This document shows positions 43,197 to 52,502 of a stretch of 64,000 nt of DNA, in pieces. Under the pieces are notes generated by a model. It did not search any database and had not been told where the DNA came from. It saw nothing but the letters and a program-made list of their open reading frames with translations. Made by a program: the position numbers and the translations under genes. Source of the stretch: Gammaproteobacteria bacterium. Lineage in GTDB: Bacteria; Pseudomonadota; Gammaproteobacteria; Steroidobacterales; Woeseiaceae. The stretch lies in the NCBI GenBank assembly GCA_013151645.1, contig JAADHU010000005.1:62001-126000 (forward strand), in the 5' to 3' direction. Position 1 is the stretch's first letter, and every line of letters starts with the position of its first letter.

Positions 43197-43565
43197 TCAA
43201 ACCAATTCATCGAATAGCCGGATTGCGACACCACCTTCCATCAGGACATAGGTCGACAATTTTTCAGGCGGAATCTGGCGAATTATCTCGCCTGTGTCCC
43301 GGTCAAGCACCTGGATAACCGAGCGTCCGCTGTCGAGATTCACTTCAAATCTGAGATCGCGCCCGATGTTTGTCGGTGCCTTGTTCAGGCTGCGCGCGAT
43401 CGCTTGCATATCGGGCTTCTCGTCATTTGCCGGCGGCGGCAATACTTTGCCGCCCCTGCGCGTACTCTCACCGCCACTACCCGCCACCTGGCCCAAAGCA
43501 TCACTCGTGAGCGTGGTAAACGTACCGGTAGCGGTGGAAATATTGTTGCCTGATTGCGCCGACAT
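43197..43565 (-). CDS. flaG: FlaG-family protein
   Basis: 122 residues from the ATG at 43565 (MSAQSGNNIS); the longer frame begins inside a stable hairpin. The C-terminal half, LRFEVNLDSGRSVIQVLDRDTGEIIRQIPPEKLSTYVLMEGG, is the FlaG domain. FlaG affects filament length in polar flagellates and typically sits between flagellin and fliD genes, as here. Confidence 0.88.
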   Translation of the reverse strand: MSAQSGNNISTATGTFTTLTSDALGQVAGSGGESTRRGGKVLPPPANDEKPDMQAIARSLNKAPTNIGRDLRFEVNLDSGRSVIQVLDRDTGEIIRQIPPEKLSTYVLMEGGVAIRLFDELV

Positions 43566-43580
43566 TGCGTGTTTCCCGTA

Positions 43581-43619
43581 CCCCGATCGGACGGCATCCA
43601 TGCCGTCCTTTTTCGGGGG
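43581..43619 (-). terminator. Hairpin between fliC and flaG
   Basis: Stem of GGACGGCAT with ATGCCGTCC and an outer CCCCCGA/TCGGGG arm. Read on the minus strand it follows fliC but lacks a U-run, so it is more likely a 3' mRNA-stabilising structure or partial attenuator than a full terminator. Read on the plus strand the inner stem is followed by TTTTT. Confidence 0.5.
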
Positions 43620-43643
43620 TATTACTCGTTACTTACCGGTTGC

Positions 43644-44780
43644 TTACTGCAACAGACTCAGCGCCAACTGCGGCTGAGTATTCGCCTGCGACAGAACTGA
43701 TATGCCGGCCTGCTGCAGGATCTGAGCCTTGGTCAATGCCGCGGTTTCAGAAGCGAAATCCGCATCCAGGATTCGACCCCGTGAAGCCGAGAGATTCTCA
43801 CTGACGGTTTGCAGGTTGATGATCGTTGACTCGAAACGGTTCTGGATAGCACCCAGGTTACCGCGCAGACTGTTCACGTCGGTTAGCGCCGAGTCGATTC
43901 GAGCAATGGCGAAGTTCGCGCCAGAGACCGTGTCAACACCAACTCCAGCGAGCGTGGTTGCTGTGGCAGCGGTTTCTTCAGCCGTGACCAACGTGTCGAG
44001 GCCCAGCGTATTGGCTGCACCTGCGGTCGTTTCAGCCGCCGTAACAGCGCCTACACTGGACAGGATTTGCAGCTGATCGCTGGCATTTACGAACGCCGAT
44101 ACACCGCTGATATTGGCGGTGTTAATCGTATCGGCCGCCTGCTGTACAGACGAACCGGCCGCAACGTCAACGTTACCCAGTGCGCCGCCCGCATTCGTGA
44201 ACGCGACGTTCACGAAATCCGTATCGGTTGCCAAATCGAACGCTGCGCCCGTCACGGTGTTGACCGTGCCGATAGCGGCCGCGGTAACATTCGTCGTCAG
44301 GCTCACAGAAATGGTCTCGCCAACGTTGGCGCCCACCTGGAACGTTGCGGTACCGAACGAGCCGTCAAGGACCTTAACGCCGTTGAAGTTAGTCTGTTTC
44401 GCAATACGATCAACCTCTGCGATACGTTCTGTTACTTCTGCGTTCAGCGCAGCACGGTCAGACGCAGAGTTCGTTGCGTTAACCGATTGTACGGCCAGTT
44501 CACGAATCCGCTGCAGGTTGTTGGTCAACTCACCCAACGCGCTTTCAGCCGTCTGTGCCAGTGAAATGCCATCACTGGCGTTTCGTGAAGCCTGGTTCAA
44601 ACCACGGATCTGTGTAGTGAAACGCTCGGAAATTGCGAGACCTGCCGCATCATCCTTTGCGCTATTAATTCGCAGGCCGGTAGACAGTCTTTCAAGTGAC
44701 TGGTTTAGCAAACCTTGCGAACGATTCAAGTTACGTTGTGCGTTAAGCGAAGCAACGTTGGTATTGATCGAAAGTGCCAT
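43644..44780 (-). CDS. fliC: Flagellin
   Basis: 378 residues. N-terminal D0/D1 MALSINTNVASLNAQRNLNRSQ to IRELAVQSVNATNSASDRAALNAEV, a short Ala/Thr/Val-rich exposed domain (about 160-280) and C-terminal FAIARIDSALTDVNSLRGNLGAIQNRFEST to SVLSQANTQPQLALSLLQ. The only flagellin gene in the window. AGGAG precedes the ATG; its leader from a sigma28 promoter contains GGA motifs that could bind a CsrA-type protein. Confidence 0.97.
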   Translation of the reverse strand: MALSINTNVASLNAQRNLNRSQGLLNQSLERLSTGLRINSAKDDAAGLAISERFTTQIRGLNQASRNASDGISLAQTAESALGELTNNLQRIRELAVQSVNATNSASDRAALNAEVTERIAEVDRIAKQTNFNGVKVLDGSFGTATFQVGANVGETISVSLTTNVTAAAIGTVNTVTGAAFDLATDTDFVNVAFTNAGGALGNVDVAAGSSVQQAADTINTANISGVSAFVNASDQLQILSSVGAVTAAETTAGAANTLGLDTLVTAEETAATATTLAGVGVDTVSGANFAIARIDSALTDVNSLRGNLGAIQNRFESTIINLQTVSENLSASRGRILDADFASETAALTKAQILQQAGISVLSQANTQPQLALSLLQ

Positions 44781-44877
44781 TGTTAATCTCCTAATTAAAA
44801 ATAACCGGTCTGCTCTAGCCGCCGGAAGTCTTTAGTCTGGGGTCGCGAAATCCATTCAAGACCACCGTACATGGAAG

Positions 44878-44904
44878 TTATCGGTGAACTTCAGGAAACC
44901 TTGA
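44878..44904 (-). promoter_or_regulatory. Sigma28 (FliA) promoter of fliC
   Basis: Minus-strand TCAA (44904-44901), exactly 15 bases, ACCGATAA (44885-44878). Differs from TAAA-N15-GCCGATAA at two positions only. The start near 44871 gives a leader of about 90 bases. Confidence 0.82.
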
Positions 44905-45047
44905 GGATTTTTTTTCAGAAGTGCGACCCGGCTGTTCGGCGGCACCGGCAATGCCTGGAGATTCTTTAGCCTGCGAGTGAAAATATGTGAACTGTGACTC
45001 GAATCGGAGGTTTCCCCCCTCTGCATGGTGTAGAAACCAGGCGATTG

Positions 45048-46241
45048 CTACAGGAAGTTGAACAATGACAAGCTTTGAGTCCGTACATACGTTTGTTGCG
45101 CAGCCTCAAGAACCGACAGCTCGAAACTCAGTCTCGACAGTGCTTCCGCGTAGTCGAGATCTTCGAGTTCACCAATGGTCTGCTGTAAAGTGAGCGCGAA
45201 AGCGCCGTTTGCATCACCCTGGCTCTCTATCGCGGCAAGCCGTGATCCTACTTGTGTGCGCACCTCAAGAATCTTGCCAATTGCCTGGTCGATGTTCTGC
45301 AGCCCGCTATTGATTCCGTTGTTTAAAGAGGCTCGCGAAGTATTGCTGACCACCGGCGTTTCGACAGCCGCGATCAAATTTTGAATACTGCTAAAGACAT
45401 CCTGATTGGGGCTGGGTGCCGTCAGGAATTCGTCTCCCGCCGCTGGCTGACCGTCGACAGTGAATTCGATACCGCGAAATGCAATCGAGTCGCCAGGCTG
45501 GTAGGCGCCGGTGGAAATAACCGCGTTCGATGAATCCAGGACCTCGTAGTTCCCCGGGTCGATAAACCGCACCGTATACGGCGCGCTGTCATATTGCGTC
45601 GGGTCAACCACACTGCTGCTGCCCGCAACACCCGCGCCGGTGTTAGTGGTGCCTGCCGTAACAACGAAGGTCCCGTTGCCCGCCCGGATGCGGAAAAACA
45701 CGTCCGCACCGGAATCGCCATCCGCTATCGTTCTGCTCTCACTGATCTGAATTTGCCGTTGTCCCTGATCGCCGTTATAGCTGAAGCTGGTGCCATTGAC
45801 CGTCACAGGCGTCGTATTATCGAGGTTGCCCGAAAAAAGAAAGCGCCCGCTACCGTCCTTCTGGTTGGCGAATTGCACCAGTTGATCGAGGCGCTCACGC
45901 AATTCGATCGCAATGAGGCCGCGCGTCTCATTGCTCTGCGTCGCGTTGTTCGCCTGCAACGCAAGCTCCCGAACCCGTTGCAGCACATCATTGACGCCCT
46001 GCAGCGCCACCTCTTCATCCTGCAAACGGTTTGTCGCGATATTGCTGTTGCGGTCGAACTGCTCCAGGCGCGATAACGACTCTCGCAACTCGAGTGCGCG
46101 CGAAGCTGCAATGGGATCGTCGGAGGGCGTCAGTATGCGCTGCCCGCTGGAGATTTGTCGTTGTGTCCTGCCCACGGCCGCCTGCAGATCCTGCATCATA
46201 CTCAGGCCTCGTTGATACGAACCAAAGGTAGAAACTCTCAT
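45048..46241 (-). CDS. flgL: Hook-filament junction protein FlgL (HAP3)
   Basis: 397 residues with flagellin-like ends: RVSTFGSYQRGLSMMQDLQAAVGRTQRQISSGQRILTPSDDPIAASRALELRE and C-terminal LSFELSVLEAAQQTYVRTQSLSLFNFL. Larger central domain. Last gene of the flgB-flgL transcript; the next 267 bases hold the fliC promoter and no gene. Starts 2 bases after flgK. Confidence 0.94.
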   Translation of the reverse strand: MRVSTFGSYQRGLSMMQDLQAAVGRTQRQISSGQRILTPSDDPIAASRALELRESLSRLEQFDRNSNIATNRLQDEEVALQGVNDVLQRVRELALQANNATQSNETRGLIAIELRERLDQLVQFANQKDGSGRFLFSGNLDNTTPVTVNGTSFSYNGDQGQRQIQISESRTIADGDSGADVFFRIRAGNGTFVVTAGTTNTGAGVAGSSSVVDPTQYDSAPYTVRFIDPGNYEVLDSSNAVISTGAYQPGDSIAFRGIEFTVDGQPAAGDEFLTAPSPNQDVFSSIQNLIAAVETPVVSNTSRASLNNGINSGLQNIDQAIGKILEVRTQVGSRLAAIESQGDANGAFALTLQQTIGELEDLDYAEALSRLSFELSVLEAAQQTYVRTQSLSLFNFL

Positions 46242-46243
46242 AC

Positions 46244-48133
46244 CTACCTCCTGGTCGCGTTCAGGAGTGTGTCAAACAAGGTGCTGGCAACGGAGATGAC
46301 CTGAGCGGAGGCTTGATAGGCCTGTTGAAAACGAATCAGGTTCGCGGCTTCCTCGTCAATATTGACACCCGAACGTGACAGCTGTGCGTCTTCAACATTG
46401 GTGAGCACGACGTTTTGTGCGTCGAGATTAGCCCGCACCTGGCGTGTTGTACCACCCACGTCCGCGACCAGCTGACCGTAGTTCCCGGTAATGCTGATGC
46501 TGCCACCATCCAGAATCCCGACAGACTGAACATCGCCCAGCAGCAGACCATTGCCGTTATCGCCGGATGCCCCGAAATTCGGTTCCAGCGTAAACTGATC
46601 GCCGACCTGCGGCACGCCACTGATCGTAAATTCCGCCCCGTTAACGGTTATCGGTGCACCGTTCGTATAGGCGAACGCGCCGGCGCCATCGATACTATAA
46701 GTGGACGGACCGGTAAACTCGATGACCGAGGTGGTGAGCAGTGCAGGATCTCCTGAATCCACGGTCGTTGTCGCACTGATCGTTGCATCGCCCAGATTGT
46801 TGACCGAACTTCGCGTCCTGGTCGGTGCCGCCATAGCGATCGCCTGCGGGTCCGAAATCAATACGCCGATCGACGCCGCAGCGTCTCGACCGGTACGAAT
46901 CATCATTTGATCGCCCGCTGCCGGGGCTCCGCCGACTTCAATGCTCAAACCCTCGGCGAGAAACGGGTCCGCCGCCGTACCGCTGCCGGTCATCGGGACC
47001 GCCTCACCGGTACCGGCACGCGCCAGACGGTAGCTCGCGCCGTCGAAATCGAGAATATAGTCTTCGCCGGTCAGAGCCGACAGATCGGTAACGGCGGCAA
47101 TCGCGGTGCCGCTGCCGGTATTCAATCCTGACGCCAAAACGCTTGGCGGCGCAATACTAAAGAAGTCACCTCCCAGGGCGCCGCGCAAATCCATCCCGGA
47201 CGCGTGCTGTTCGTTAAAACTCTGAGCGAAAGCCACTGCAGTTTGCCCGAGCGACTGCCGCGTCTGATCCAGTGTCTGGCTGCGAAATTCCAGCAAACCG
47301 CCGAGTGTACCGCCGGCCAGACTGGTATCGAGGGGCGTACTCCCGGCGATGCCCTTGTAGACAACCTCCAGTCGCGTCGGGTCAAAACGACTTCCCTGCA
47401 CGGCAAGTTCTCTCGCATCAGTGCCGATAACCAGCGTCTGTCCCGAACCGATGAAAACACTGAGCGTACCGTCATCCTGTTTCGTCGTCGTAACGGACAC
47501 CTGCTCCGCGAGCTGCCGCACCAGCATATCCCTCTGATCCAGAAGATCGTTAGGCTGCTGGCCCCCACGGCCACCGGCCAGTGCGATTTTGTCGTTAATA
47601 TTCGCGATCGCGCCGGCCAGAAAGTTAATGTCCTCGACCGATCGCGAGATGCGTTGGTTAACCTCGGATTCCGTCTCCGCGAAACGCTGATCCAGTGAGA
47701 GAAATCGCTGCACAACACCGTTAGCCTCGCCCAGCAATGCCTGCCGCGCGGGAATCGAGCCGGGATCGTTGGCAACGTCCTGAACGGAGCTGAAAAAGGA
47801 TTGCAAACCGGAACTCAAACCCGTATTCGGGTCCGCGAGCAACGAATCCAGCCGACTGGACAAGGTATTCAGGGTACTAAATCGTGAGAATCCGGTCGTT
47901 GCTGTACGCAATTGCTCGCCGAGCATCACATCGTAGATGCGCTTGACGGACGAAATTTGTGTACCGCTGCCGACGTAACCGCCGCTCCCGCCCACCCCCG
48001 GACGAGCCGTAAACTCGGAAATCTGGCGGCTATAGCCCGGGGTATTGGCATTGGAAATGTTGTTCGCGGTCACTTCCATCGCACGCTGAAACGCTTGCAT
48101 CCCGGACAGGCTGGTTCCTAGTAAATCTGACAT
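46244..48133 (-). CDS. flgK: Hook-filament junction protein FlgK (HAP1)
   Basis: 629 residues. N-terminus SDLLGTSLSGMQAFQRAMEVTANNISNANTPGYSRQ is the rod/hook-family motif; the C-terminus ends with GVNIDEEAANLIRFQQAYQASAQVISVASTLFDTLLNATRR, typical of FlgK. Middle region varied, Gly/Thr rich. Connects hook and FlgL. Confidence 0.96.
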   Translation of the reverse strand: MSDLLGTSLSGMQAFQRAMEVTANNISNANTPGYSRQISEFTARPGVGGSGGYVGSGTQISSVKRIYDVMLGEQLRTATTGFSRFSTLNTLSSRLDSLLADPNTGLSSGLQSFFSSVQDVANDPGSIPARQALLGEANGVVQRFLSLDQRFAETESEVNQRISRSVEDINFLAGAIANINDKIALAGGRGGQQPNDLLDQRDMLVRQLAEQVSVTTTKQDDGTLSVFIGSGQTLVIGTDARELAVQGSRFDPTRLEVVYKGIAGSTPLDTSLAGGTLGGLLEFRSQTLDQTRQSLGQTAVAFAQSFNEQHASGMDLRGALGGDFFSIAPPSVLASGLNTGSGTAIAAVTDLSALTGEDYILDFDGASYRLARAGTGEAVPMTGSGTAADPFLAEGLSIEVGGAPAAGDQMMIRTGRDAAASIGVLISDPQAIAMAAPTRTRSSVNNLGDATISATTTVDSGDPALLTTSVIEFTGPSTYSIDGAGAFAYTNGAPITVNGAEFTISGVPQVGDQFTLEPNFGASGDNGNGLLLGDVQSVGILDGGSISITGNYGQLVADVGGTTRQVRANLDAQNVVLTNVEDAQLSRSGVNIDEEAANLIRFQQAYQASAQVISVASTLFDTLLNATRR

Positions 48134-48158
48134 CGAATTCCCCTGGCGTCACCGCAGT

Positions 48159-49058
48159 TCATCTAAAAACCGTCGGTGTACGATCTGTGTTTATCGGCCC
48201 CAGTGGGCCGATCTTTAGGCCTTTGAGCGCGGACTGCATCGTTTCGCCGCGCAAAATGTTACCGATCTTGCTGGCGTATGAAGGATCCGTGGCGTACCCG
48301 GCATCCTGCAACGCCGTCGCGAAAGCGTCGCCGTTCGCACCGCTGTCGCGCACTGCCTCATAGCGTGGATTGTCTTCAATCAGTGCCGCATAGTCATCGA
48401 AAGTCGCCGCAATATCCGGATACGCCCTGAAACGTTCCACCTTGCGTTGCGCCACGCCCTCCGTGTACTCCAGAGTCGAGCGAGCGACACTGCCGCCCGA
48501 CCAGTCCTTGCCGGCCTTAATGCCGAACAGGTTGAAACTGCTGACGCCGTTAGCACGCTCCATAACGTGCTTGCCCCAGCCGGTCTCAAGGGCCGCTTGC
48601 GCCAACAGCGCTTCGGGCGCGACATTCAGTTTCTCAGCCACACGTTCAGCGTGCGGCCATACGTCACGAACGAATTCCTGTGGATCGGACCACGTTGGAT
48701 CCTGGGTCGTCGCAACCGGCCGCGACGGCGCGGACAGCGAGAAAACCTCGGTCGTTGCCTGTACTTGCCGGGACTCACCGCCCAATTGCTTCACGAGCAT
48801 GTCGGCCAGTCCGATGCCGGGGCCGCTGGACATTTCAAGCGCGAGCTGTTGATCGAGCATGCCTTGCATCATTTCGTGTTGATCACTGTTGCCGAACAGC
48901 GGGTCGGCAAGCTCACCGGCGCGCATGTTTTTCAGAATCGTCTGCAGAAACAGCGCTTCGAACTGTCCCGCTACCTCGCGCAACACCTCCGGATCATTGT
49001 TCTCGGCTCCTGCCCGCAGGCCTGAGAACTGGTTGAAATCCGTAATCGCTGCGGTCAT
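48159..49058 (-). CDS. flgJ: Rod-cap / peptidoglycan hydrolase FlgJ
   Basis: 299 residues, two domains: an N-terminal rod-binding part (FEALFLQTILKNMRAGELADPLFGNSDQHEMMQGMLDQQLALEMSSG) and a C-terminal glucosaminidase domain (AQAALETGWGKHVMERANGVSSFNLFGIKAGKDW with catalytic Glu, and YPDIAATFDDYAALIEDNPRY). This dual form, which cuts the wall for rod growth, is typical of gammaproteobacteria. Confidence 0.95.
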   Translation of the reverse strand: MTAAITDFNQFSGLRAGAENNDPEVLREVAGQFEALFLQTILKNMRAGELADPLFGNSDQHEMMQGMLDQQLALEMSSGPGIGLADMLVKQLGGESRQVQATTEVFSLSAPSRPVATTQDPTWSDPQEFVRDVWPHAERVAEKLNVAPEALLAQAALETGWGKHVMERANGVSSFNLFGIKAGKDWSGGSVARSTLEYTEGVAQRKVERFRAYPDIAATFDDYAALIEDNPRYEAVRDSGANGDAFATALQDAGYATDPSYASKIGNILRGETMQSALKGLKIGPLGPINTDRTPTVFR

Positions 49059-49067
49059 CGCATTGCC

Positions 49068-50198
49068 CTAAATCACAATAAGCTCGGCGCGCAAAGCACC
49101 CGCCTGTTTCAGTGCCTCGAGAATTGCCACCAGATCACCGGGTGCCGCACCGACGCGATTTACGGCCTGTACGATTTCATTCAGGCTCGCACCGGGCTCG
49201 AACAGGAACATGCTCGACTCCTCCTCTTCGATCGTCACACTGGAATTGGGTAAAACGACGGTTTCGCCCGCATTTGAAAATGGCGCGGCCGGCTGACTGG
49301 CAAAGGGCTGCTCGCTGATCGTCACCACGAGAGAGCCGTGCGAAACCGCGGCCGCGGACACGCGCACATTAGAGCCAATCACGACGGTACCGGTTCTCGA
49401 ATTGATAATGACTCGCGCTGACGCGCTACCCGGCACGATCTCGAGGTTTTCAAGGTGAGCGAGAAATGAGGTGCGATTCATCGGATCCGCAGGAGGTCGG
49501 ATACTGACCGACACGGCGTCGACTGCCAGTGCGGTACCCGCACCCAGCGTCTCGTTAATTAAGGTAGCAAGACGATTTGATGTCGTAAAATCAGGGCTGT
49601 GCAGATTTAGCACTATGGACTCACGGGTATGAAAGTCACTCGCGACCGTGCGCTCGACCGTTGCGCCGTTAGGAATCCTGCCGGTACTCGGTATGTTGAC
49701 GGTGACTCGCGAGCCGTCATTGCCCTCGGCGCCGAAGCCGCCGACGATCAGATTGCCCTGCGCCATCGCGTAAACATTACCGTCTGCACCGCGCAAGGGC
49801 GCCATCAGCAGGCTTCCGCCGCGGATGCTTTTCGCATTGCCAATCGAGGCAACCGTGACATCAATCATCTGCCCCGGTTTACTGAACGGCGGCAACGTGG
49901 CGTAAATCGACACCGCCGCAACGTTCTTGAGTTGCATATTCGTTCCCGGCGGTACCGTAATACCGAACTGCGTTAACATGTTAACGATGCTCTGCACGGT
50001 AAACGGCGTCTGGCTGGTCTGATCTCCCGTACCGGCGAGACCCACAACGATGCCGTAGCCGGTCAATTGGTTGTTGCGCACACCGGCCACACTGGCAAGA
50101 TCTTTAACACGGTCCGCCTGCGCCGTCATACTCATTAGCACAACGACAAGCAGGGAAAACCAACGCGGTAAATGACTGTTTTTTCTGTCAGGCCTCAT
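49068..50198 (-). CDS. flgI: P-ring protein FlgI
   Basis: 376 residues with a signal peptide (to about residue 28, [36 protein letters not shown]). Further FlgI motifs: [45 protein letters not shown] and a conserved C-terminus [34 protein letters not shown]. Periplasmic ring around the rod. Confidence 0.96.
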   Translation of the reverse strand: MRPDRKNSHLPRWFSLLVVVLMSMTAQADRVKDLASVAGVRNNQLTGYGIVVGLAGTGDQTSQTPFTVQSIVNMLTQFGITVPPGTNMQLKNVAAVSIYATLPPFSKPGQMIDVTVASIGNAKSIRGGSLLMAPLRGADGNVYAMAQGNLIVGGFGAEGNDGSRVTVNIPSTGRIPNGATVERTVASDFHTRESIVLNLHSPDFTTSNRLATLINETLGAGTALAVDAVSVSIRPPADPMNRTSFLAHLENLEIVPGSASARVIINSRTGTVVIGSNVRVSAAAVSHGSLVVTISEQPFASQPAAPFSNAGETVVLPNSSVTIEEEESSMFLFEPGASLNEIVQAVNRVGAAPGDLVAILEALKQAGALRAELIVI

Positions 50199-50208
50199 GG
50201 ATGCAACC

Positions 50209-50898
50209 TCAGTACGGGTGAAATACGGAATTGAAGAATCGTGATATCAGGCCCATTTTATTCGCTGCGGCCAGCACACCCTTACTGCTATAGGTAATGC
50301 GTGCGTCCGCGATTTTGCCGGACAACACGGAGTTATCCGGTCCGATGTCGTAGGGACGAATGATCCCGGATAATTGTATGAATTCTTTGCCTTGATTGAG
50401 CATCACCCACTTTTCGCCGCGTATCCGCAGATTGCCATTTGGCATCCGTTCCACGACAGTAACCGCGATATCGCCTTGCAGACTATTGCTTTGACTGCTT
50501 TCACCGCTGCCGTCGAACTCCGATTCTCCGCTTAAGCTTCCATCGAACAACGGCGTGCCACCCCTGGTTACTGGTCGACCCAGGAACGTCGGGTTGACCA
50601 ACGTCGCGGCGGTTGATTTCGCGGTCTTGGTGTTGGAGTTCTTCGTCGCGTCTGTTCGCTCGACCAGACGTACTGTCAGGATGTCACCGACACGTCCGGC
50701 CTTCAGGTCTTCAAATAGTCGCACTTCCGCGCCCGACTGGTATATCGAGCCGCCACTGGGTGGCTCGTAGGCCGGTTGCGTCGGCGCCGGCGGATCGAAA
50801 CTCTCCGGTAAGTGGGGCAACGAGCTACAGGCACCCAGGGATAGCACCACGATTGCAAGAACCGGGAACTGCATTTTCTCAAATGAGTTGTACGTCAT
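50209..50898 (-). CDS. flgH: L-ring lipoprotein FlgH
   Basis: 229 residues. Lipobox LGAC near residue 24. Body motifs: [39 protein letters not shown] and [48 protein letters not shown], ending [13 protein letters not shown]. Outer-membrane ring. An internal ATG at 50874 would give a more standard short signal; neither start has a strong ribosome site. Confidence 0.95.
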   Translation of the reverse strand: MTYNSFEKMQFPVLAIVVLSLGACSSLPHLPESFDPPAPTQPAYEPPSGGSIYQSGAEVRLFEDLKAGRVGDILTVRLVERTDATKNSNTKTAKSTAATLVNPTFLGRPVTRGGTPLFDGSLSGESEFDGSGESSQSNSLQGDIAVTVVERMPNGNLRIRGEKWVMLNQGKEFIQLSGIIRPYDIGPDNSVLSGKIADARITYSSKGVLAAANKMGLISRFFNSVFHPY

Positions 50899-50910
50899 AT
50901 TTTTTATCCG

Positions 50911-51696
50911 CTAAATATTATTGTTCAGGTACTGCATCATCTGGTCGTTCGTCGAGATCGCTTTGGAATTCATCTCGTACGCACGTTGCGTTTCGATCAT
51001 ATTCACCAGTTCGGAGACCACGTTGACGTTCGAGCCTTCCAGGGCACCCTGTACCAGCGGTCCGAAACCATTGAGTCCCGGCGTACCACTTTGTACCGTC
51101 CCGCTCGATGCTGTCTCGATGTAGAGATTTTCACCAATAGGCTGCAGACCGACAGGGTTAATGAAGTCAACCGTTTCCAGGATGCCCACTTGCGAAGGCG
51201 CTGCCTGACCCGACAGTTGTACCGATACCACGCCATCGGTACCGATGGTGATGCTCTGGGCTCCGTCCGGAATCGTGATGGACGGTTGTACGGTATAACC
51301 GCTGGCGGTAACCAGTTCGCCTTGCGAACTTCGCTGGAAGGTACCGTCACGCGTATAGGCGAGATTGCCGTCGGGTAACAGAATCTGGAAAAAGCCGCGC
51401 CCTTTTACCGCCACGTCCAGCGCATTGCCGGTTTGCAGCATGCTTCCCTGGGTAAACAGTTTTTCGGTGGCGACTATGCGCACGCCCGTACCCAGATTCA
51501 GACCGGACGGCAACACCGTATTCTGCGACGTCTGGCCGCCGGATTGACGGACGGTCTGATAGAGCAGATCCTCAAAAACGGCTCTGCCCTGCTTGAAGCC
51601 CGTCGTGTTCACGTTGGCCAGATTATTTGACACAACCGCCATACGCGTTTGTTGTGCGTCCAGTCCGGTTTTCGCTATCCACAATGCCTGGTTCAT
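50911..51696 (-). CDS. flgG: Distal rod protein FlgG
   Basis: 261 residues, the canonical FlgG length. [46 protein letters not shown] at the N-terminus and [41 protein letters not shown] at the C-terminus are the family ends. Builds the distal rod. Confidence 0.97.
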   Translation of the reverse strand: MNQALWIAKTGLDAQQTRMAVVSNNLANVNTTGFKQGRAVFEDLLYQTVRQSGGQTSQNTVLPSGLNLGTGVRIVATEKLFTQGSMLQTGNALDVAVKGRGFFQILLPDGNLAYTRDGTFQRSSQGELVTASGYTVQPSITIPDGAQSITIGTDGVVSVQLSGQAAPSQVGILETVDFINPVGLQPIGENLYIETASSGTVQSGTPGLNGFGPLVQGALEGSNVNVVSELVNMIETQRAYEMNSKAISTNDQMMQYLNNNI

Positions 51697-51738
51697 TTTC
51701 TTCTCCTAACCCTCACTTATTCCGTTCAGCGGTCCTGA

Positions 51739-52479
51739 TTAGCCAATTCGCATCAGCTGAGCCGCCGCATCAGCATCTTCTTTCGATGTCCTGATCACGT
51801 TGACTTGCATTTCGTACTGGCGAGACAGCTGAATCATATTGACCAGTGTCTTCGCCACGTTGACGTTGCTTTGTTCCAGCACGCCTGAGATCAGACGCAC
51901 GCTGGCGTCGGCACCCGCGATTTCGCCCTCCGGCAGGCGGAAAAGACCGTCACTGCCTTTTGCAAGCAAACGCGTATCCGGGTCCACCAGCTTCAGTCGA
52001 TCAACGGTCGCCAGCGTCTCCGGGCCCTGACCGATCGGCTGCACTGAAACAGTGCCATCGGTACCGATCAGCAGACTGCTGTTCGGCGGAACGGCAACCG
52101 GGCCGCCGTTACCAATAACCAGTCTTCCGGAACCGGTTTCAAGAAGGCCGCCGGAACCGATGCGTAAATCTCCGGCACGGGTATACGCCTCACTGCCGTC
52201 ATCGGCCTGGACCGTCAGAAACCCAGAGCCCTGAATCGCGACATCCAGATCGCGGCCGGTACTTAAGACCGCTCCCTGTGAAAAGTCCGTGCCATAGGAA
52301 TCCACCACCGCGTTGACGCGAGATTCCACGCCCGGGCCCTCGATCGGCACCGAACTGAATGCATGCAGATCCGCGCGAAACCCGGTCGTCGAAATATTGG
52401 CGAGATTGTTGCTGTTGATAGCCTGCGCATATTCAGTCTGCTTCGCGCCGGTCATCGCCAGGTAGATCATTTCGTCCAT
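51739..52479 (-). CDS. flgF: Proximal rod protein FlgF
   Basis: 246 residues, N-terminus MDEMIYLAMTGAKQTEYAQAINSNNLANISTTGFRADLHAFSSVP and C-terminal EQSNVNVAKTLVNMIQLSRQYEMQVNVIRTSKEDADAAAQLMRI, specific to FlgF. Located between flgE and flgG in the usual order. Confidence 0.96.
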   Translation of the reverse strand: MDEMIYLAMTGAKQTEYAQAINSNNLANISTTGFRADLHAFSSVPIEGPGVESRVNAVVDSYGTDFSQGAVLSTGRDLDVAIQGSGFLTVQADDGSEAYTRAGDLRIGSGGLLETGSGRLVIGNGGPVAVPPNSSLLIGTDGTVSVQPIGQGPETLATVDRLKLVDPDTRLLAKGSDGLFRLPEGEIAGADASVRLISGVLEQSNVNVAKTLVNMIQLSRQYEMQVNVIRTSKEDADAAAQLMRIG

Positions 52480-52502
52480 TAGCGTTCCCTGATCAATTCG
52501 CG

